From: an uncultured beta proteobacterium
Lineage (GTDB): Bacteria; Pseudomonadota; Gammaproteobacteria; Burkholderiales; Burkholderiaceae_C
Reading direction: 5' to 3'
NCBI GenBank assembly: GCA_903938815.1
Contig: CAJAES010000116.1
Span: forward strand, 1 to 64,000
Length of the DNA: 64,000 bases
The notes under the pieces are model-generated. The model ran no database searches, was not told the DNA's origin, and was given only the letters and a program-made list of their open reading frames with translations. How positions within the stretch are numbered: the first letter of the stretch is position 1; the number at the start of each line of letters is the position of its first letter. The position numbers and the translations under genes are program-made. This document shows positions 22,484-29,704 of the stretch, piece after piece.

Positions 22484-23761
22484 ATGAAGACGGACACGAG
22501 ACGCAGAGCCCTGCTGACTTCCCTTGGCGCCCTGGCTGCAGCGCCGGCGTTCGCACAGTTCCGCATCGAGATCACGGGTGTCGGCGCCACCCAGTTGCCG
22601 GTGGCGGTGGCGGATTTCCGCGACGAGGCCGCCAGCGGCGTGGCCATCGCCGCCGTGGTGCGGGCCGACCTTCAGCGCAGCGGCCTGTTCCGCCTGATCG
22701 AGGCGCGCGCCACGCTGGATGAAACCAGCCGCCCCGTGCTGCCGGAATGGCGCGGGCAGGGCGCCGACGCGCTCGTGGCGGGTTCCGTGACGCGCCTGTC
22801 GGACGGCCGGTTCGACGTGCGCTACAAGCTCTGGGATGCCGCGAAGGGCGAGGACCTCCTGGGCCAGAGCCAGGTGGTGGTGGCGGGCGACCTGCGCCTG
22901 GCCGCGCACCGCATCGCCGACGCCATCCACAAGAACCTGATCGGCGAGCCGGGCGTCTTTGCCACGCGCATCGCCTACGTGGTGCAGCAGGGCAAGCAGT
23001 ATTCGCTGCTGGTGACCGACGCCGACGGCGAGAAGGCACAGACGGCGCTCAACAGCCTCGACCCCATCATTTCACCGGCCTGGGCGCCGGACGGCCGCCA
23101 GCTGGCCTATGTGTCCTTCGAGTCGCAGAAGGCCGTGGTCTGGGTGCAGGACACCGCCACCGGCCAGCGCCGCATGCTGGCGAACTTCCGCGGCTCCAAC
23201 AGCGCGCCAGCCTGGGCGCCCGATGGCCAGACCCTGGTGCTGGCCCTGTCGCAGGGCGGGCTCACGCAGCTGTGGCGCATGCCGGCAGCGGGCGGCACGC
23301 CCGTGCGCCTGACCACCAGCCGCGCCATCGACACCGAGCCGGTGTTCACCGCCGACGGCCAGACGATCTTCTTCGTCAGCGACCGGGGCGGCGGCCCGCA
23401 GATCTACCGCATGTCGGCCGGCGGCGGCAGCGCCGAGCGCATCACCTTCGACGGCGACTACAACATCAGCCCGACCGTCAGCCCCGACGGCCGCACGCTG
23501 GCGTACGTGTCGCGCGTGGGTGGCTCGGCCTTCAAGCTGATGACGCTGGAGCTGGGCACCGGCACCGTGCGCACGCTCACCACGACGCGCGACGACGAAA
23601 GCCCGAGCTTCGCGCCGAACGGCCGGTTGATCGTCTACGCCACCCGCCTGGAAGGGCGCGACGTGTTGATGACCACCACCCTGGATGGCAAGATCAAGGC
23701 GCGGCTGCTGACCAGCGGCGCCGACGTGCGTGAACCGGCCTGGGGTCCCTACGGACGCTGA
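22484..23761 (+). CDS. tolB: Tol-Pal system periplasmic protein TolB
   Basis: A 425-residue periplasmic protein. Residues 1-25 are a signal peptide (MKTDTRRRALLTSLGALAAA); an N-terminal alpha/beta domain follows, then a six-bladed beta-propeller with repeats of the SPAWAPDGRQLAYVS type. It binds Pal and helps outer-membrane constriction at division. The start at 22484 gives the signal peptide directly. TACAAT at 22435-22440 is a candidate -10 element in the short divergent region with msbA. Followed by pal and cpoB, but tolQRA are not next to it. Confidence 0.95.
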   Translation: MKTDTRRRALLTSLGALAAAPAFAQFRIEITGVGATQLPVAVADFRDEAASGVAIAAVVRADLQRSGLFRLIEARATLDETSRPVLPEWRGQGADALVAGSVTRLSDGRFDVRYKLWDAAKGEDLLGQSQVVVAGDLRLAAHRIADAIHKNLIGEPGVFATRIAYVVQQGKQYSLLVTDADGEKAQTALNSLDPIISPAWAPDGRQLAYVSFESQKAVVWVQDTATGQRRMLANFRGSNSAPAWAPDGQTLVLALSQGGLTQLWRMPAAGGTPVRLTTSRAIDTEPVFTADGQTIFFVSDRGGGPQIYRMSAGGGSAERITFDGDYNISPTVSPDGRTLAYVSRVGGSAFKLMTLELGTGTVRTLTTTRDDESPSFAPNGRLIVYATRLEGRDVLMTTTLDGKIKARLLTSGADVREPAWGPYGR

Positions 23762-23806
23762 AGCCGGCTGCGCTGAATGATGGTTCCCGCAGACAAGGAG
23801 ATTGCG

Positions 23807-24394
23807 ATGTCGCTGAGAAAGCCCCTGCCGATGGCCGCCCTGGCCCTGGCCGCCGCCCTGATGGTCGGTTGCTCGTCGCCGGTGAAGCTGGACGAAACCG
23901 CTGCTGCCACGCCGGCCCCGGTCACGACCGCGCAGCCGGGCGGCACCCCCGCCGCGCGCCCCGCCGCCCAGACCACGCCCGCCCCGCAATCGCAGGTGGC
24001 CACGGTCGACCTGGCGCGCCAGCGCGCCGAACAGGAAGCCGCCGCCGCCCGCGCGGCCACCGCGAACCTGCCCCGCGTTCTGTACTTCGATTTCGACAGC
24101 TACGTGATGCGCGGTCAGGACAAGCCCGCCGTGGAAGCCTACTCGCGCCTGCTCGTGGCCCAGCGCAACCTGCGCATGAGCCTCGAAGGGCATGCCGACG
24201 AGCGCGGTGGCCGTGAATACAACCTGGCCCTCGGCCAGAAGCGCGCCGAAGCCGTGGCCAAGGCCATGGAACTGCTGGGCGTGAATGCCAACCAGGTGGA
24301 GGCCGTGAGCTTCGGCGAGGAACGCCCTGCCGAGACCGGCAGCAGCGAAGCGGCCTGGGCCAAGAACCGCCGCGTCGAGCTGAAGGACCGCTGA
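23807..24394 (+). CDS. pal: Peptidoglycan-associated lipoprotein Pal
   Basis: A 195-residue outer-membrane lipoprotein. The lipobox ALMVGC sits after a hydrophobic signal, then a Pro/Ala/Thr linker of about 55 residues. The OmpA-like peptidoglycan-binding domain has YFDFDSY and the signature LEGHADERGGREYNLALGQKRA. The start at 23807 has a strong AAGGAG ribosome site. Together with TolB it tethers the outer membrane to the cell wall. Confidence 0.95.
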   Translation: MSLRKPLPMAALALAAALMVGCSSPVKLDETAAATPAPVTTAQPGGTPAARPAAQTTPAPQSQVATVDLARQRAEQEAAAARAATANLPRVLYFDFDSYVMRGQDKPAVEAYSRLLVAQRNLRMSLEGHADERGGREYNLALGQKRAEAVAKAMELLGVNANQVEAVSFGEERPAETGSSEAAWAKNRRVELKDR

Positions 24395-24395
24395 C

Positions 24396-25196
24396 ATGAT
24401 GCGTGCGACATGGCGTCCGCTGGCCCTGGCGGCGGCGCTGTTGCTGGCCGGCACCGCGCAGGCCGGCCTGTTCGACGACGAGGAGGCCCGCAAGGCCATC
24501 CTCGACCTGCGCGCCCGCATCCAGGCCACCGATGACGCCGCCCGCAAGTCCGTGGCCGATCTGGGCGCCGTCAACGCGCAAATGGCCGAGCAGCTGAACG
24601 GTCAGCTGGCGGCCATGCGCCGCAGCCTTCTGGAGCTCAACAACCAGCTCGAGACCATGCGCGGCGAGATCGCCCGGCTGCGCGGCGATGGCGAGCAGCT
24701 GCTGCGCGACGTGGCCGTGCTGCAGCGCACCCAGAAGGACGCCAACCAGACCTTCGACGAGCGCCTGCGCAAGCTGGAGCCGCAGAAGGTGTCCCTGGAC
24801 GGCCGCGAGTTCTCGGCCGACCCGGGCGAGAAGCGCGCCTACGACGACGCCATCTCTGCCATCCGCAGCGGCGACTTCGACGGCGCCGCGTCTGCGCTGG
24901 CGAGCTTCCAGACGCGCTTTCCGTCCAGTGGCTACCTGGCTTCGGCGCGCTTCTGGCAGGGCAACGCCCTGTACGGCAAGCGCGACTACAAGGGCGCCAT
25001 CGCCGCGTTTCGCGGCATGGTGGCCGATGCGCCCGATCACCCGAAGGCGCCCGAGGCGCTGCTGGCCGCGGCCAACAGCCAGGCCGAGATGAAGGACCCG
25101 CGTGGCGCCCGCAAGACCATCGACGAGCTCCTGAAGGCCTACCCTCAGTCGGAGGCGGCCCTGGCAGGCAAGGAACGCCTGGCGGCGCTCAAATGA
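24396..25196 (+). CDS. cpoB: Cell division coordinator CpoB (YbgF)
   Basis: A 266-residue periplasmic protein with a signal peptide (cleaved near AQA), an N-terminal coiled coil (about residues 45-125: LNGQLAAMRRSLLELNNQLE and similar) and C-terminal TPR repeats (KRAYDDAISAIRSGDFDGA; FWQGNALYGKRDYKGAIAAF). CpoB links Tol-Pal function to PBP1B at the division site. The ATG lies one base after the pal stop, the usual gene order. Confidence 0.93.
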   Translation: MMRATWRPLALAAALLLAGTAQAGLFDDEEARKAILDLRARIQATDDAARKSVADLGAVNAQMAEQLNGQLAAMRRSLLELNNQLETMRGEIARLRGDGEQLLRDVAVLQRTQKDANQTFDERLRKLEPQKVSLDGREFSADPGEKRAYDDAISAIRSGDFDGAASALASFQTRFPSSGYLASARFWQGNALYGKRDYKGAIAAFRGMVADAPDHPKAPEALLAAANSQAEMKDPRGARKTIDELLKAYPQSEAALAGKERLAALK

Positions 25197-25228
25197 GGCC
25201 CGGCGGGCGCGCCTAGAATCCGCGCCCG

Positions 25229-26344
25229 ATGCAGGAATCCGATCTCCCCGGCCTGGTGGCCCAGGTTCTCTGGGCAGCTTTCGCGCTGGGCGTGGCCTTT
25301 GGCGCCGTGGCGCAGCGTGCCCATTTCTGCACCATGGGCGCGCTGTCGGACATCTTCTCGATGGGCGACTGGACGCGCCTGCGCATGTGGGCGCTGGCCG
25401 TGGGCGTGGCTGTGCTCGGCTTCAACGGCATGGTCCTGCTGGGCTGGGTCGAGGCCGCGGACAGCGTCTACGCGCGCCCGCAGCTCATCTGGCTGTCCAA
25501 CCTCGTCGGCGGGCTCCTGTTCGGCTTCGGCATGGTGCTGGCCTCGGGTTGCGGCAGCAAGACGCTCGTGCGCCTGGGCGGCGGCAGCCTGAAGGCGCTG
25601 GTCGTCTTCTGCGTGCTGGGCATCGCCTCGTATGCCACGCTGCGCGGCCTCACCGCCGTGTGGCGCGTGGCCACGGTGGACACCGTGATGCTGCAGTTGC
25701 CGGTGGCGCAGGACCTGCCCACACTGCTGAGCCACTACGCCGGCCTGCCACGCGCCACGGCCGTGCTGCTGCTGGGCGGCGGCCTCGGCTTCGGGCTCGT
25801 CGGCTGGGTGCTGTACCGGCCCGAGGGGCGCTCGGCCGATACGCTGCTGGGCGGCATCGGCATCGGCGCCGTCATCGTGGCCGCCTGGTGGGTCTCGGGC
25901 GTTCTGGGCCATCTGTCCGAGCACCCGGTGACATTGGAAGAGTCCTTTCTCGCCACCAGCACGCGCAGCATGGAGTCGTTCACCTTCGTGGCGCCCATCG
26001 CCTACACGATCGACTGGTTCATTCTGTTCAGCGACAGCAGCAAGGTGCTCACCTACGGCATCGCCAGCGTGATCGGCGTCGTCGTCGGTTCGGCCGTCGT
26101 CGCGCTGGCCACCGGCAACTTTCGCTGGGAGGGCTTCGCCAGCACCGAGGACACCGCCAACCATGTGGTGGGCGCGGTGCTGATGGGCATCGGGGGCGTC
26201 ACCGCCTTCGGCTGCACGGTGGGGCAGGGCCTGTCGGGCCTGTCGACACTGTCGCTCGGCAGTTTCATCGCCGTGGCCGGCATCGTGGGCGGCGCGATGC
26301 TGGCGCTGCGCTACCAGACCTGGCGCCTGGAGCGCATGGCCTGA
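25229..26344 (+). CDS. YeeE/YedE-family sulfur-compound transporter
   Basis: A 371-residue integral membrane protein (about ten hydrophobic helices) of the YeeE/TsuA family, which imports thiosulfate in E. coli. The conserved cysteine motifs are present: AHFCTMG near the N-terminus, LASGCGSKTLVRLGGGSLKA in the middle and FGCTVGQGLSGLSTLSLGS near the end. It lies 32 bases after cpoB and overlaps tcdA by one base (TGATG), so they may be co-transcribed. No YeeD-like TusA gene is adjacent. Confidence 0.9.
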   Translation: MQESDLPGLVAQVLWAAFALGVAFGAVAQRAHFCTMGALSDIFSMGDWTRLRMWALAVGVAVLGFNGMVLLGWVEAADSVYARPQLIWLSNLVGGLLFGFGMVLASGCGSKTLVRLGGGSLKALVVFCVLGIASYATLRGLTAVWRVATVDTVMLQLPVAQDLPTLLSHYAGLPRATAVLLLGGGLGFGLVGWVLYRPEGRSADTLLGGIGIGAVIVAAWWVSGVLGHLSEHPVTLEESFLATSTRSMESFTFVAPIAYTIDWFILFSDSSKVLTYGIASVIGVVVGSAVVALATGNFRWEGFASTEDTANHVVGAVLMGIGGVTAFGCTVGQGLSGLSTLSLGSFIAVAGIVGGAMLALRYQTWRLERMA

Positions 26345-27129
26345 TGGGCGGCGAAGACCTCGCTGGCCTGCCCGACGACGATGCCGATCTCGAGCGCCGT
26401 TTCGGCGGCCTGCGCCGGTTGTATGGCGAGGCGGCCTATGCGCGTCTGCGCGGCCTCGCGGTGTGCGTGGTAGGCGTGGGCGGCGTCGGCTCATGGGCGG
26501 CCGAGGCCCTGGCGCGCAGCGGCGTCGCGCGGCTGGTGCTGATCGATCTCGACCATGTGTCGGAGTCCAACATCAACCGTCAGGTCCAGGCGGTGTCGCC
26601 CACGGTCGGGCAGGCCAAGGTGCTGGCGCTGCAGGAGCGCATCGCGCTCATCCACCCGGGCTGCGTGGTGCAGGCGGTCGAGGCCTTCGTCGAGCCCGAG
26701 ACCTGGCCGCAGCTGCTGCCCGGCCCGGTGGACGTCCTCATCGATGCCTGCGATCAGTCCCGCGCCAAGCTGGCCCTCGCGGCCTGGGGCCTGGGCAGCG
26801 GCACGCCGGTGGTTTGCGTGGGTGCCGCTGGCGGCAAGCGGCTGCCCCATCGGGTGGAGGTGGACGACCTCGCCACCGCCACGCACGACCCCCTGCTGGC
26901 CAGCCTGCGCCAGCGCCTGCGGCGCGACCACGCAGCACCGCGCAGCGGCCCCATCGGGCTGCGCTGCGTCTTCTCGCGCGAGAGCGTGGCGGCCCCGCAG
27001 GGCGACGACTGTGCGGTCGACGGCACGCTCAACTGCAGCGGCTATGGCTCGAGCGTCACGGTGACCGCGACCTTCGGCATGACGGCCGCTGCAACGGCCA
27101 TCGAGACAGCGCTCGCGCGGGCCCTATAA
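26344..27129 (+). CDS. tcdA: tRNA threonylcarbamoyladenosine dehydratase
   Basis: A 261-residue ubiquitin-E1/ThiF-like enzyme that uses ATP to cyclise t6A37 of tRNAs to ct6A. It has RRFGGLRRLYG at the start, the nucleotide loop VVGVGGVGSWAAEALARSG and the NINRQVQA block, and it ends with CSGYGSSVTVTATFGM. The family (TcdA/CsdL) is about 260-270 residues, so it is full length. It directly precedes two tRNA-Lys genes, which are themselves t6A-type (ANN-decoding) tRNAs; the closeness may be chance. Confidence 0.93.
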   Translation: MGGEDLAGLPDDDADLERRFGGLRRLYGEAAYARLRGLAVCVVGVGGVGSWAAEALARSGVARLVLIDLDHVSESNINRQVQAVSPTVGQAKVLALQERIALIHPGCVVQAVEAFVEPETWPQLLPGPVDVLIDACDQSRAKLALAAWGLGSGTPVVCVGAAGGKRLPHRVEVDDLATATHDPLLASLRQRLRRDHAAPRSGPIGLRCVFSRESVAAPQGDDCAVDGTLNCSGYGSSVTVTATFGMTAAATAIETALARAL

Positions 27130-27130
27130 T
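27125..27130 (+). promoter_or_regulatory. Consensus -10 box for the tRNA-Lys(UUU) gene
   Basis: TATAAT lies 19 bases before the tRNA and overlaps the end of tcdA. A weak -35-like GAGACA (27103-27108) sits 16 bases upstream. Confidence 0.6.
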
Positions 27131-27148
27131 GCTGGGTTGTTTGAAGGC

Positions 27149-27224
27149 GGGTCGTTAGCTCAGTCGGTAGAGCAGCGGACTTTTAATCCGTTGGTCGCGT
27201 GTTCGAGTCACGCACGACCCACCA
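27149..27224 (+). tRNA. tRNA-Lys (anticodon TTT)
   Basis: A 76-base cloverleaf: acceptor GGGTCGT pairs with ACGACCC. The D-arm is GCTCAGTCGGTAGAGC. The anticodon loop is CTTTTAA (anticodon TTT) in a GCGGA/TCCGT stem, and the T-arm contains GTTCGAGTC. The 3' CCA is encoded. All conserved positions are present. Confidence 0.98.
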
Positions 27225-27246
27225 AAACCGCTACAATGCGCGGTTT
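27225..27246 (+). promoter_or_regulatory. Hairpin with a -10-like box between the two tRNA-Lys genes
   Basis: AAACCGC (27225-27231) and GCGGTTT (27240-27246) form a perfect 7-bp inverted repeat whose loop is TACAATGC. The loop carries a TACAAT -10-like hexamer (27232-27237). It could act as a terminator of the first tRNA, as a promoter of the second, or as a processing signal. Confidence 0.45.
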
Positions 27247-27287
27247 CCGAGGATGTTTTCCGGGTACGTTTCCGGCAAGACAGCTCC

Positions 27288-27363
27288 GGGCTCTTAGCTC
27301 AGTTGGTAGAGCAGCGGACTCTTAATCCGTTGGTCGCAAGTTCGAATCTTGCAGGGCCCACCA
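27288..27363 (+). tRNA. tRNA-Lys (anticodon CTT)
   Basis: A 76-base cloverleaf: acceptor GGGCTCT pairs with AGGGCCC (one G-T pair). The D-arm is GCTCAGTTGGTAGAGC. The anticodon loop is CTCTTAA (anticodon CTT), and the T-arm contains GTTCGAATC. The 3' CCA is encoded. The anticodon stem and loop region is almost identical to the tRNA 63 bases upstream. Confidence 0.98.
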
Positions 27364-27370
27364 ATATTTC

Positions 27371-27402
27371 AGAAGGCTCACGCAGCATTGCGTGGGCCTT
27401 CT
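27371..27402 (+). terminator. Hairpin terminator after the tRNA-Lys pair
   Basis: AGAAGGCTCACGCA and TGCGTGGGCCTTCT form a 14-bp stem (one G-T mismatch) around a GCAT loop, seven bases after the tRNA. The 3' side is not a clean T run because the 20-bp repeat array starts there. Confidence 0.6.
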
Positions 27403-27500
27403 GTCCTTGTGGCGTGCCGTTTGTCCCTGTGGCGTGGCACTTGTCCCTGTGGCGTGCCACTTGCCCTTGTAGCGCGCCGCTCGTCCTTGTGGCGTGCCAA
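27401..27500. repeat. Five-copy 20-bp tandem repeat
   Basis: Five head-to-tail 20-base units, in exact register at 27401, 27421, 27441, 27461 and 27481. The best copy is TTGTCCCTGTGGCGTGCCAC; copies differ at a few positions each. The array lies between the tRNA-Lys terminator and the DMT transporter and does not fit a gene. There are no spacers, so it is not a CRISPR. The remaining bases to 27566 show no feature. Confidence 0.95.
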
Positions 27501-27566
27501 TCCCCCGTGCATACGCCGGGCGGCCCGCTTCGAGCCTTGTCGGCCCCATCGCGGACACTGTGAGCC

Positions 27567-28619
27567 ATGTCGAGCCTTCAAACCTCCCCCGCCCTCCAGG
27601 GCAGCCTGCTTGCGCTGCTCGCCGCCGCACTGTTCGGGCTGAGCACGCCTCTGGTGCAGCGCTTCGGCGCGGGTCTCGGGCCGTTCACCACGGCGGCGCT
27701 TCTGTATGCAGGTGCCGCAGCCGTGGCCTGGGCGCTGCGCCGACCGCCGGCCCGCGAGGCGCAGCTGCGCCGCGGCGATGCGCCCCGGCTGCTCGGCATG
27801 GCCGCCATGGGCGCGGTGATCGGGCCCGTGGCGCTGGCCTGGGGCCTGCAGCGCACCAGCGGTTCCAGCGCGTCGCTGATGCTGACGCTCGAGGCCGTGT
27901 TCACTGCCATCCTCGCCTGGCGCTGGTACGGCGAGACGCTGGACCGCCGCGTCATCGCCGCCGTGCTGCTGCTGCTCGCAGGCGGGGTGGCCCTGGTGCT
28001 GGAGCAGGGCCTGGCGGGCCAGGTGCAGTTGCTGGGCCTGCTGGCGGTGCTGGCCGCCACGGTGGCCTGGGGTGTCGACAACACCTTGTCGCGCGGCGTG
28101 GCCGACCGCGACCCCGGCCAGGTGGTGCTCGCCAAGGCGGCGCTGGGCACGACAGCCACGCTGCTCGTCGCGATCGCGGCCGGCGAGCCCATGCCCGGGT
28201 GGCCCGCCGCTGCGGCCTTGCTGGCCGTAGGCGCCACGGGCTACGGCCTGAGCCTGAGGTTCTACCTGCTGGCCCAGCGCGCGTTCGGCGCCGGCCGCAC
28301 GGGCTCGGTCTTCGCCTTCGCACCCTTCATCGGCGCGCTGGGTGCGTTCGCGCTGGGCGATCGCTCGGCCTCCTGGCTGATGCTGCTGGGCGGATTCCTG
28401 ATGGTCTGCGGCGTCCTGCTGCATCTGGCAGAACGCCACGAACACCAACACGCCCATGAGGCGCTGGCGCACGAGCACGCGCATACCCACGACGACGGGC
28501 ACCACCTGCATGCGCACGCGGTGCCGCCAGCAGGCGCTCACAGCCACTGGCATCGGCACGACCCGATGCAGCACGCGCACCCGCACGTGCCGGATGCGCA
28601 TCACGTGCATCGGCACTGA
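27567..28619 (+). CDS. EamA/DMT-family transporter with a histidine-rich C-terminal tail
   Basis: A 350-residue protein of ten predicted helices in two EamA repeats (about residues 10-145 and 150-285). The tail from about residue 290 to the end has more than twenty histidines (HEHQHAHEALAHEHAHTHDD; GAHSHWHRHDPMQHAHPHV; HHVHRH). Related DMT proteins with such tails are known in proteobacteria, and a role in metal binding or metal export is inferred, not shown. The substrate of the core is unknown. The gene stands alone before the arsenic island. Confidence 0.85.
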   Translation: MSSLQTSPALQGSLLALLAAALFGLSTPLVQRFGAGLGPFTTAALLYAGAAAVAWALRRPPAREAQLRRGDAPRLLGMAAMGAVIGPVALAWGLQRTSGSSASLMLTLEAVFTAILAWRWYGETLDRRVIAAVLLLLAGGVALVLEQGLAGQVQLLGLLAVLAATVAWGVDNTLSRGVADRDPGQVVLAKAALGTTATLLVAIAAGEPMPGWPAAAALLAVGATGYGLSLRFYLLAQRAFGAGRTGSVFAFAPFIGALGAFALGDRSASWLMLLGGFLMVCGVLLHLAERHEHQHAHEALAHEHAHTHDDGHHLHAHAVPPAGAHSHWHRHDPMQHAHPHVPDAHHVHRH

Positions 28620-28774
28620 ACCGGGCTCGTCCCGAGCACCTCACGCGCATCAACCGTGAGGCGCAGGCGGGGTGGTTCGTGAGCCAGGGCCCCCTTGACC
28701 TGCCTCAATGCCGGCCCGCACACCCGGGGCGCAGAATGAATTTCGACCCGCAACCTGCGGGTCAGGAGTTCGCG

Positions 28775-29317
28775 ATGAACACACGCATCAGCCTCACACA
28801 CGCCGCCTTCGGCCTCATTGCACTCGTGGCACTCGCGGGCTGCGCCCAGGCGCCCGTCGATCACTCGGCGCACCAGGCCGCCGGCGCGCCCGGCGCGGGC
28901 ATGGACATGGGCATGGGCGCCGGCATGGGCGACCACATGGCCAGGATGGACACGCACATGAAGGCCATGCGCGAGATGCACGAGAAGATGGCGCGCGCGC
29001 GGACGCCGGAGGAGCGTCAGGCGTTGATGGACGAGCACCGCAAGCTCATGCGCGAGGGCATGGTCATGATGGGCGGAATGCAGGGCATGGGCATGGGCGC
29101 CGGTCCTGGCCCCGGTTCAGGTCCTGGCGCCGGTCCCGGTGCTAGTTCTGGTCCCGGCACCGGCACCGGCACCGGCGCCGGTCCGGGCGGCGGCATGGGC
29201 GCTGGCATGAAGGGCATGGGCGGCCATCACCAGATGATGGAAAAGCGCATGCAGATGATGCACTCGATGATGCAGATGATGATGGACCGCATGGAGATGC
29301 CGGCGCCCAGGCCGTGA
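28775..29317 (+). CDS. Met/His-rich lipoprotein, putative metal-binding
   Basis: A 180-residue protein of unknown family. It starts at 28775 after a good AGGAG site. A signal peptide ends in the lipobox ALAGC. The mature protein is very rich in methionine, histidine and glycine: MDMGMGAGMGDHMARMDTHM and, at the C-terminus, MMEKRMQMMHSMMQMMMDRM. A Gly/Pro/Ser/Thr linker of about 40 residues built from hexanucleotide repeats (29101-29190) divides these segments. Methionine clusters of this kind bind Cu(I) in CopA/CusF-type proteins, so periplasmic copper or arsenite binding is an inference. It lies 83 bases upstream of the first arsR. Confidence 0.7.
   Translation: MNTRISLTHAAFGLIALVALAGCAQAPVDHSAHQAAGAPGAGMDMGMGAGMGDHMARMDTHMKAMREMHEKMARARTPEERQALMDEHRKLMREGMVMMGGMQGMGMGAGPGPGSGPGAGPGASSGPGTGTGTGAGPGGGMGAGMKGMGGHHQMMEKRMQMMHSMMQMMMDRMEMPAPRP
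29101..29190 (+). repeat. GGTCCT/GGCACC-type hexanucleotide repeat in the lipoprotein gene
   Basis: Imperfect hexamers of the GGTCCC/GGCACC kind, in frame, encode an alternating PG/SG/TG stretch. The best run is three tandem GGCACC units around 29155-29174. Confidence 0.8.
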
Positions 29318-29338
29318 GTGCCCGAGTGGCCACGCGCC

Positions 29339-29393
29339 TTGACGGGCACGCGCGGAGCCGTCAACATTCTTCGTAATTCTACGAAATACGAAG
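29339..29393 (+). promoter_or_regulatory. ArsR-type promoter and operator before arsR
   Basis: TTGACG (29339-29344) and CAACAT (29362-29367), 17 bases apart, form a likely sigma-70 promoter. Immediately after it TTCGTA-ATTC-TACGAA (29370-29385) is a perfect inverted repeat and TACGAAG (29387-29393) adds a third half site. The CGTAnnnnTACG core matches the inverted repeats bound by ArsR repressors. It lies eight bases before the arsR start. Confidence 0.75.
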
Positions 29394-29400
29394 GATCCCC

Positions 29401-29703
29401 TTGGGCAGAGCCCGTTGCGCCCCCGCCGCCCCCGAACTCGACGCCGACGAACTGGCCGCGCTGCTGAAGGCGCTGGCCCACCCGGCCCGCATCCGTCTGC
29501 TGCAGCACCTGGCGCGCCAGGGCAGTTGCTATTTCGGCAACCTGTCTGACGTGACCGGTCTCGCGGCCTCCACCACCTCTCAGCATGTGAAGGTGCTCAG
29601 GGATGCCGGCCTCGTGCTGGGTGCGGCCGAGGAGCAGCGCACCTGCTACTGCGTGAACCCGGCCCGGCTCGATTTGCTCAAGCGGCTGGTCGGGGCGCTC
29701 TGA
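29401..29703 (+). CDS. arsR: ArsR-family metalloid-responsive repressor
   Basis: A 100-residue winged-helix repressor. The recognition helix is near residues 52-66 (TGLAASTTSQHVKVLRDAGL). Cysteines at 43, 82 and 84 (GSCYFGNL; RTCYCVN) are candidates for As(III) binding; the classic ELCVCDL motif is absent. The start is TTG at 29401 because no ATG fits and the operator ends just before it; GAAGGA is a possible ribosome site. It is the first gene of a six-gene operon and probably represses it from the adjacent operator. The MFS gene starts one base after its stop. Confidence 0.85.
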   Translation: MGRARCAPAAPELDADELAALLKALAHPARIRLLQHLARQGSCYFGNLSDVTGLAASTTSQHVKVLRDAGLVLGAAEEQRTCYCVNPARLDLLKRLVGAL

Positions 29704-29704
29704 G

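Noticed and set aside
27401-27500. The 20-bp repeats as a CRISPR array.
   Set aside because: The units are directly adjacent with no spacers, and no cas genes are seen.
27378-28616. A minus-strand 412-codon Gln/His/Ala-rich frame across the 20-bp repeat and the DMT gene.
   Set aside because: It mirrors the histidine-rich tail and repeat; no domain is visible, and the opposite strand has a clear transporter.
28695-28737. TTGACC and a following GC-rich stretch as a MerR/CueR-type promoter for the Met-rich lipoprotein.
   Set aside because: The dyad arms do not pair and no 19-20 bp spaced -10 is convincing.
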